40,398 bases of DNA. Source: Alphaproteobacteria bacterium (lineage in GTDB: Bacteria > Pseudomonadota > Alphaproteobacteria > Rickettsiales > Midichloriaceae). The notes beneath the pieces were generated by a model. That model was not told the origin of the DNA, did no database searches, and was given only the letters and a program-made list of their open reading frames with translations. Positions 35,356 to 40,398 of this stretch are shown one piece after another. Position 1 is the stretch's first letter, and every line of letters begins with the position of its first letter. Both the position numbers and the translations under genes were made by a program. The DNA lies in assembly GCA_013288625.1 (NCBI GenBank), contig JABDBN010000010.1:1-40398 (forward strand), given 5' to 3'.

Positions 35356-37518
35356 CTATTTTTGCGCACACTGGGAGTGATTTTCTTGCCGCACCTTCTC
35401 GTAGGCAACATGCGAACCAAAACCCTCATCGAAAATAATTATGTTGTACGTACCAAGCATGATAAATCTACCTTGGATTCTTGCCTCGTTAGGCAATTTA
35501 ACAAAAAAGTTATGGTTGTCTCTTTTGACGCCAGGCTTATCCTGCCCATCATCAACTAATAGCCTTTCACACTCAGTTACTAGTCTTTCAGCCCTTTCCA
35601 AGTTTTCCTTACTGATAGTTTTTCTGAGTTTGTCTTTATCAAAATAACAGTAGGTTTTCTTCCCAGAATCCGCTGGCATGGCCTTAAATAAAAACACCCC
35701 CTCATCTCCTGGTTGAGGAAGTACAGATTTACATTCCTCTTTAGTAGGTATAGAAGCTTTTAGCGGGTCGGGGAATACAGGCGAGCTTTCTTTATCATGG
35801 TAACAATATTTCTTAATCCGCTCCCTGATATCGGCCTTCTCTACCTGCGATAATGCTGATGAATATCGAGCTTCATCTTCTGGCGTTATAGCTTCAACTT
35901 CTGCTTCGGTTTTAATTGATGTAATCTGATCCCAGAGCTTAGTTTGTATAAAAATGAATTTTGCTACCACAAGCAAGTACATTACTTCAGCATAAGGAGA
36001 AGAGCACTCTATTGTAATTTTATCAGAATACATCTCAGGGAATTCATTAAATAGTTGCTGGGCACTTATGAGAACGATTTTAAGTTTGCCTAACCTAACC
36101 TCAAGGTTGTCCTCATTCAGAACTATATAATCGAATATATTAGTCACCTTTACCATCAATTCAAAAAGGTGATTACCTGGCTCTTTTTTTAAAGCTATTT
36201 TATAGTTGGTTCGCGCTTCTCCAAATTCGCCGAGTAGACAACAAATTCCACCCAATGAATGAGCAACATGCGCACTATTATTTTTCGCTAGCAACAATTC
36301 AAAATAAACTTTGGCTTCTTCATAGTTTTCAGTTCCATAGTAAGCAGTCCCCAAAACTTTAAGCATCACAAGCGTATTGTTATCATTCGAGAAAACAAAA
36401 TGATCTTTAAGATCTATTATAGCATGGTAATTATGACGCAAGGAAAGGGCTTTTGCGAGTATCGCTATACATGATGAGTCGTACTGAGTCTTTGATTGCT
36501 TTACCTGCAGCACTATATAGTTCAGCTCAGAGTCTATAGCATCAAAATCCTGACTGGTGTATAAGGTGATAAACACTTCCAGAATTTGCTGTCTCATTCT
36601 ATTATTTGAGTGTTGAATACTAAATGGGGAACCAGCTATTAAAAGCCCCTCAGTTACACTTAAGGCTTTACTTACATTACCAATCAAAGCCTTCATAAAA
36701 CTAAAGTCGCTGGCATATTTAGTTTTAATATCATTCTCGTCAATGTCACTTCTAAGGATAGTTTGAATCTTCATTAAAACCAATGATAATGACACGGTCG
36801 AAAAATGATTATTAAGGCTCATAGTAGTTTGATTTCTTAAACTAATATTAGCTATACCCCTGATCCGCTTATCTTCCTTAGCATAATGCTTTAAGGCAAT
36901 CAAATAACAGCGATTTGCTTCAGTATAGTTATCTAGTATCTGATTAACCAGGCCAAACTTTTCATTTATCCTAAGCTGATACATAGTAACACTATAAGTG
37001 CCAATAAAAGCAGTTCCTTTTGCTGCCAATGCATTAAGAGCAGCGTCAACTTCTTTTATTTTTTTTAATGCAGTGTTCCAATCTCTGCTTTCTATTAGTG
37101 CTACTATAAGCTCAATGCTTGAATCAAAGCAGCCAGGTTCCAGATTTAAAGACCTTTGCAAATAACTTTTGGCACTTTCCAGGTCGCGATCAATCCGGTA
37201 AATTACCCCAGCAGACTTAAATATTTTGGCATATGACTCTTTATATTTCATAAGCCGATTGCTCTTTATGCTTTTAGGAAGGAGGCGTTGATCTTTAACG
37301 AATTCAAAAAAACCTACAGCATCTCCGTAAAGAGCATAAATGTTGCAAACTGCCGCACAGACTGAAAGCTTCAGATCCTCCTCATTGTGATTGCATAATG
37401 CGATAGCCTGTTTATAGAGCATTAACCCCACATCAAGCCTCTGTTGAAATATCATAACGCTAGCAGACTCAGCCAAAGCATTCGCCGGAGATACTTGAAT
37501 CACATCAATTGCGCGCAA
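35356..37518 (-). CDS. TPR protein, paralog A (720 residues, TTG start)
   Basis: A large protein of TPR-like helical repeats. Visible units include AGVIYRIDRDLESAKSYLQR and GICCLLGEFGEARTNYKIAL. Residues 580-720 form a separate module beginning PVFPDPLK and containing PQPGDEGVFLFKAMPADSGK, DKPGVKRDN and GFGSHVAYEK. That module is about three quarters identical by eye to the neighbour's, much more than the TPR part. The frame's first possible start is TTG at 37518, with GGAGAGG about seven bases upstream and no in-frame ATG nearby; the paralog aligns from its own TTG, which supports this start. It overlaps the paralog's end by 14 bases. No signal peptide or membrane segment. Function unknown; a host-interaction role is only a guess. 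Confidence 0.88.
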   Translation of the reverse strand: MRAIDVIQVSPANALAESASVMIFQQRLDVGLMLYKQAIALCNHNEEDLKLSVCAAVCNIYALYGDAVGFFEFVKDQRLLPKSIKSNRLMKYKESYAKIFKSAGVIYRIDRDLESAKSYLQRSLNLEPGCFDSSIELIVALIESRDWNTALKKIKEVDAALNALAAKGTAFIGTYSVTMYQLRINEKFGLVNQILDNYTEANRCYLIALKHYAKEDKRIRGIANISLRNQTTMSLNNHFSTVSLSLVLMKIQTILRSDIDENDIKTKYASDFSFMKALIGNVSKALSVTEGLLIAGSPFSIQHSNNRMRQQILEVFITLYTSQDFDAIDSELNYIVLQVKQSKTQYDSSCIAILAKALSLRHNYHAIIDLKDHFVFSNDNNTLVMLKVLGTAYYGTENYEEAKVYFELLLAKNNSAHVAHSLGGICCLLGEFGEARTNYKIALKKEPGNHLFELMVKVTNIFDYIVLNEDNLEVRLGKLKIVLISAQQLFNEFPEMYSDKITIECSSPYAEVMYLLVVAKFIFIQTKLWDQITSIKTEAEVEAITPEDEARYSSALSQVEKADIRERIKKYCYHDKESSPVFPDPLKASIPTKEECKSVLPQPGDEGVFLFKAMPADSGKKTYCYFDKDKLRKTISKENLERAERLVTECERLLVDDGQDKPGVKRDNHNFFVKLPNEARIQGRFIMLGTYNIIIFDEGFGSHVAYEKVRQENHSQCAQK

Positions 37519-39745
37519 TATAACCCTCTCCCGAATTTACTCTTTCAGTGCAGATATAGCACAGGTTAATTGTAACGGGCAGCTTTATTTGGTGACCATT
37601 AGAGGAGCCTGCCTGCCTGGCTTTCTCGTAAGCTACGTGGGAACTAAACCCCTTATCATAAGTAATTATATTGTAACTCCCCAGCATAATAAACATGCCC
37701 TGAATTCTAGACTCATCAGGCAACTTAATAAAAAAGTTATAGTTATCTCTTTTGACGCCAGGTTTGTCTTTCCCATCATCTTCCAATAGTTTTTCGCAAT
37801 TTATAACTAGTCTTTTGGCTCTCTCAATATTATCATCACTGATCACTTTCCTGAGTCTATTAACGTCAAACCAACTATAGGTTTGCTTTCCCGAATCTGC
37901 TGGCATTGCCTTAAATAAAAACACTCCTTCATCTCCGGGTTGGGGATGTGCCGACTTGGTTTCCTCTTTAGCAGGTTTAGGCGACCTTTTTAGCGGATCC
38001 GGGAATACTGGCGATCCTTCTCTATCTTTATAGCAGTATTCCTTAATCTTCTGAATCAGAGCCTCGCGCTCGATTTTAAATGCATCAACACACCTCTCTT
38101 CATCAGCAGGTGTTATAGCTTCAATTTCCGCCTCAGTTCTCAGAGACTTAATTTTATCCCAGAGCTCTGACTTTTTACAAATATCCTTTACCAATATCAG
38201 CAATAAAATTGCTTCATAATATGGCGAGGAAGGATCTCTCACATAGTTATCAGAATATAGCTCTGGGAATTCCTCAAAGAGTTGTTTAGCAATCTTAAGA
38301 AAGTTCTTTAGTTTACCTGGCTTAAGCTCCGAACTTTCCCCTTTAAAAACAAAGAAACCAAACAAGTCAGCTATCTTAATCTGTAGCTCATACAAATGTT
38401 TGTCAGTAGAGTACTTTAAAGCTATTCTGTAGTATCTTCGCGATTCAGAAAATTCGCCAAGCATGCAGTAAAGGTTCGCTATAAAATTCGCCAGATCGCC
38501 ATTCTCATCGATCACCATTAAATTCTCAAAATACAATAAGGCTTCCCTGAAGTTTCCAATATTATAGTAGGCAGCGCCAAGAGCTTGACTGACCACAAGA
38601 ATATTGTGGTTAGCAGACACGCCAGTATAATCTTTCAACGCTATGATCTCTTTATAGTTACCCCGCAACAAAAGCACTTTCATCATCAACGCAATAGATG
38701 ACAAATCGCAACCAATCGATGATTGTCTTAACTTCTGTGCTATTTCTGTAAGCCTAACATCTACAGAGGTAGAATCCGGGCAAGTATAAGTAGCAATAAC
38801 TGCTTCTACAACCTGAACCCTTAGTTCATAATTTAACACCTTATCATATGATGGGGATTTGGCGTCTATTGTTTTTTTATTCTCTTCTAAGCTCTTTTTG
38901 ACTGTATTAATCAGTTCCTGAGTAAAGCTTAGATCATGGGCAAATTTCATTTTAATATCAGCAGGGTCGCCATCATCCGGCATACCAACTTGCACTTTCA
39001 TTACAGCAAAAGCTATCCCTAATGCACAATGCAGATTATTCAAGTTTATGAGTCTGGTTTTCCGGGTATTTACACATGCCATCCCGTTAATCTGGCTTCT
39101 CTCTTCAGAAATGAATTTTAACCCGCGCAAATAATATTTGGAAGCCATGGAAAAGTCACGAAATCCCTGATAAATTAAGCCATATTTTTCACATACCTTG
39201 ACCTTGTATATGAGAATACTGGAGCTGCATACAACCGTTACCCCCTGCGATTCCAAAGCATTAAGACGATCCTCTGCTTCCTTTGATTTCTGTAATGCAG
39301 CTGGCCAGTCAGTTTCCTCAGCGTAAACATTGATAAGTTCAAATAGAGCATCAAAGTTATCAGGAGCTAAGCTCAAGTGCATGATCAGATAGTGTTTGGC
39401 TTTCTTCAAATCACCAGTAATCCGATAAATTGTTCCTGCAGCCTTAAAAATATCAATATAGGCTTTTTCAAATTTTTTAAGTCTTTTTATATTTATGATC
39501 TCAGGAAGCAGGCGGTGTTCTTTTATAAAATCTAAAAAACTTTCAGTAGCACTACAGGTAGCATAAATATTGCACACGGCAGCGCATGCCGCAAGCTTAA
39601 GCTTTTCTTCAGTGGGTTGGCATAACGAGATAGAAAGTTTGTAAAACTTTATTGCTTCAGCATATTGTTCTGCTGCCACTAGTGTACTTGCTAGTTTAGC
39701 ATATGCGTAGGCCTGCGACACTGGAGTTCCTTTTTGATTTCGCAA
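37505..39745 (-). CDS. TPR protein, paralog B (746 residues, TTG start, extended tail)
   Basis: A tandem paralog of the gene downstream. The TPR-like body, residues 1-578, includes AGTIYRITGDLKKAKHYL and YCMLGEFSESRRYYRIALKY. Then comes the same C-terminal module from residue 579 (PVFPDPLK, PQPGDEGVFLFKAMPADSGK, GFSSHVAYEK). After the point where paralog A stops, B reads on about 27 codons, through the shared 18-bp downstream block and into the start of gene A, ending at TGA 37505. This looks like a small frameshift that removed the ancestral stop. The start is TTG at 39745, with AGAGG six bases upstream. The ddl stop lies 21 bp upstream, so the two genes may share a transcript. Function unknown. 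Confidence 0.88.
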   Translation of the reverse strand: MRNQKGTPVSQAYAYAKLASTLVAAEQYAEAIKFYKLSISLCQPTEEKLKLAACAAVCNIYATCSATESFLDFIKEHRLLPEIINIKRLKKFEKAYIDIFKAAGTIYRITGDLKKAKHYLIMHLSLAPDNFDALFELINVYAEETDWPAALQKSKEAEDRLNALESQGVTVVCSSSILIYKVKVCEKYGLIYQGFRDFSMASKYYLRGLKFISEERSQINGMACVNTRKTRLINLNNLHCALGIAFAVMKVQVGMPDDGDPADIKMKFAHDLSFTQELINTVKKSLEENKKTIDAKSPSYDKVLNYELRVQVVEAVIATYTCPDSTSVDVRLTEIAQKLRQSSIGCDLSSIALMMKVLLLRGNYKEIIALKDYTGVSANHNILVVSQALGAAYYNIGNFREALLYFENLMVIDENGDLANFIANLYCMLGEFSESRRYYRIALKYSTDKHLYELQIKIADLFGFFVFKGESSELKPGKLKNFLKIAKQLFEEFPELYSDNYVRDPSSPYYEAILLLILVKDICKKSELWDKIKSLRTEAEIEAITPADEERCVDAFKIEREALIQKIKEYCYKDREGSPVFPDPLKRSPKPAKEETKSAHPQPGDEGVFLFKAMPADSGKQTYSWFDVNRLRKVISDDNIERAKRLVINCEKLLEDDGKDKPGVKRDNYNFFIKLPDESRIQGMFIMLGSYNIITYDKGFSSHVAYEKARQAGSSNGHQIKLPVTINLCYICTERVNSGEGYIARN
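37554..37571 (-). repeat. 18-bp block near the end of the second TPR paralog, copy 2
   Basis: Identical to 35325-35342. Here it lies inside the coding frame of paralog B because of the extended tail, while in paralog A it is beyond the stop. Confidence 0.6.
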
Positions 39746-39766
39746 ACTAAACCTCTTCTAAGGTAA

Positions 39767-40398
39767 TTATGATCTTATATCACAACGCGCTTCTTTGACT
39801 AATTTATCCACCAGTTGTTCAAAAGGCATCCCATTACGCGCAGCTATATCAGGAACAATTGACAGTGAGGTAAATCCAGGGTGAGTATTGATCTCAAGAA
39901 CATACAGCAGGTTTTGCTTATCATCATAGCGCATGTCAGTGCGGCTCACTGAACGACAACCGATACATTTATGCGCAGCCTCAGCATATTCCAGGCTTTG
40001 TTTGTAGATTTCATCAGGCACTTCTGCCGGATAGATGTGATCGGTTTTGCCATCGGTATACTTAGCTGTATAGTCATAAAACCCGCTAACCGGCCTGAGT
40101 TCCAGAGTGCCTATCGCCTTATCTCCAACTACGCAGGTGCTGAGTTCCTTACCGGGAATGTATTTTTCTATTATCAGAGTATCTCCGTAATGCCAGTTTT
40201 CGGGAGAGAAAGTCGCAGCCGCTATATCGCCTTGCTTAAGCACAATGGTAACGCCCACACTGGAGCCCTGCTGCACAGGTTTTACAACATAGGGGATTTC
40301 CATAGGATGCTTGCCTGCTTTAAGCTGCTTATAAAGATCTGCCACACTCATTTCAAAACCTTGAGGAATACGAATGTTATGTTCCCTGAGAATACTCT
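39767..40398 (-). CDS. ddl: D-alanine--D-alanine ligase (5' end beyond the window)
   Basis: An ATP-grasp enzyme making the D-Ala-D-Ala dipeptide for peptidoglycan. Only the C-terminal part, about 210 residues, is in the window. The frame stays open to the edge (SILREHNIRIPQGFE precedes the first internal methionine), so an internal ATG at 40351 is not the start. Visible motifs are VVKPVQQGSSVGV, the FYDYTAKY block, SRTDMRYDD and EINTHPGFTSLSIVP, which hold the ATP, magnesium and D-alanine ligands. Its presence means the organism still builds, or can build, peptidoglycan precursors. The stop is 21 bp before the TPR paralog B start. Confidence 0.95.
   Translation of the reverse strand, partial: SILREHNIRIPQGFEMSVADLYKQLKAGKHPMEIPYVVKPVQQGSSVGVTIVLKQGDIAAATFSPENWHYGDTLIIEKYIPGKELSTCVVGDKAIGTLELRPVSGFYDYTAKYTDGKTDHIYPAEVPDEIYKQSLEYAEAAHKCIGCRSVSRTDMRYDDKQNLLYVLEINTHPGFTSLSIVPDIAARNGMPFEQLVDKLVKEARCDIRS

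Noticed and set aside
1..40398. tRNA, rRNA, CRISPR array, prophage or replication origin
   Set aside because: Scanning the gaps between genes showed no cloverleaf-like sequence, no regularly spaced repeats, no phage structural genes and no DnaA-box cluster; the presence of dnaG and rpoD does not imply an origin.

Overview
The window looks like chromosome from an alphaproteobacterium living inside a eukaryotic host, most likely Rickettsiales or Holosporales (for example an amoeba endosymbiont). Three things point there. The core genes are alphaproteobacterial: a trigger factor-clpP-clpX block, dnaG abutting rpoD, and the alphaproteobacterial ATP synthase zeta inhibitor (DUF1476). The isoleucyl-tRNA synthetase is the eukaryote-like type. 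Mixed in is a set of eukaryotic-style genes: tandem U-boxes, ankyrin repeats, large TPR proteins, and one TPR protein whose N-terminus resembles a mitochondrial presequence. The genus cannot be fixed from the sequence. Base composition is moderately AT-rich by eye and was not computed.

Layout. 1-3080: 3' part of ileS. 3163-8349: accessory region with a possible caspase-like (clan CD) protein, a double U-box protein, two lipoproteins, an ankyrin protein and a GNAT acetyltransferase. 8496-11276: an AsmA-family envelope protein. 11273-11548: an orphan bufferin precursor (BufA1/DUF2282). 11702-13540: a TPR protein with a presequence-like N-terminus. 13541-16899 (minus strand): tig-clpP-clpX, with a good promoter in front of tig. 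17115-17663: a small membrane-anchored protein. 17983-21760 (minus): dnaG-rpoD, followed by a 12-bp perfect hairpin. 21864-22817: an Rpn-type nuclease. 22971-25140 (minus): rimB-rimK plus an unknown gene, overlapping by ATGA junctions. 25204-34075 (minus): a complete mdtA-mdtB-mdtC-outer membrane factor efflux operon. 34164-35131 (minus): zeta subunit and a carboxylesterase. 35356-39745 (minus): two tandem TPR paralogs, both apparently starting at TTG. 39767 to the end (minus): ddl, cut by the window edge.

How the genes work together. The core blocks cover translation, protein quality control, transcription and replication initiation, ribosomal protein S6 modification, peptidoglycan precursor synthesis and drug efflux. 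The accessory genes between them are plausible host-interaction or stress functions. No tRNA, rRNA, CRISPR array, complete insertion sequence or replication origin was seen. Coding density is high, and the only gene-free stretch over 300 bp is 17664-17982.

The most notable items are the LubX-like double U-box protein, the orphan bufferin precursor, the presequence-like TPR protein, the TTG-started TPR pair with a strongly conserved C-terminal module, and the possible caspase-like protein.
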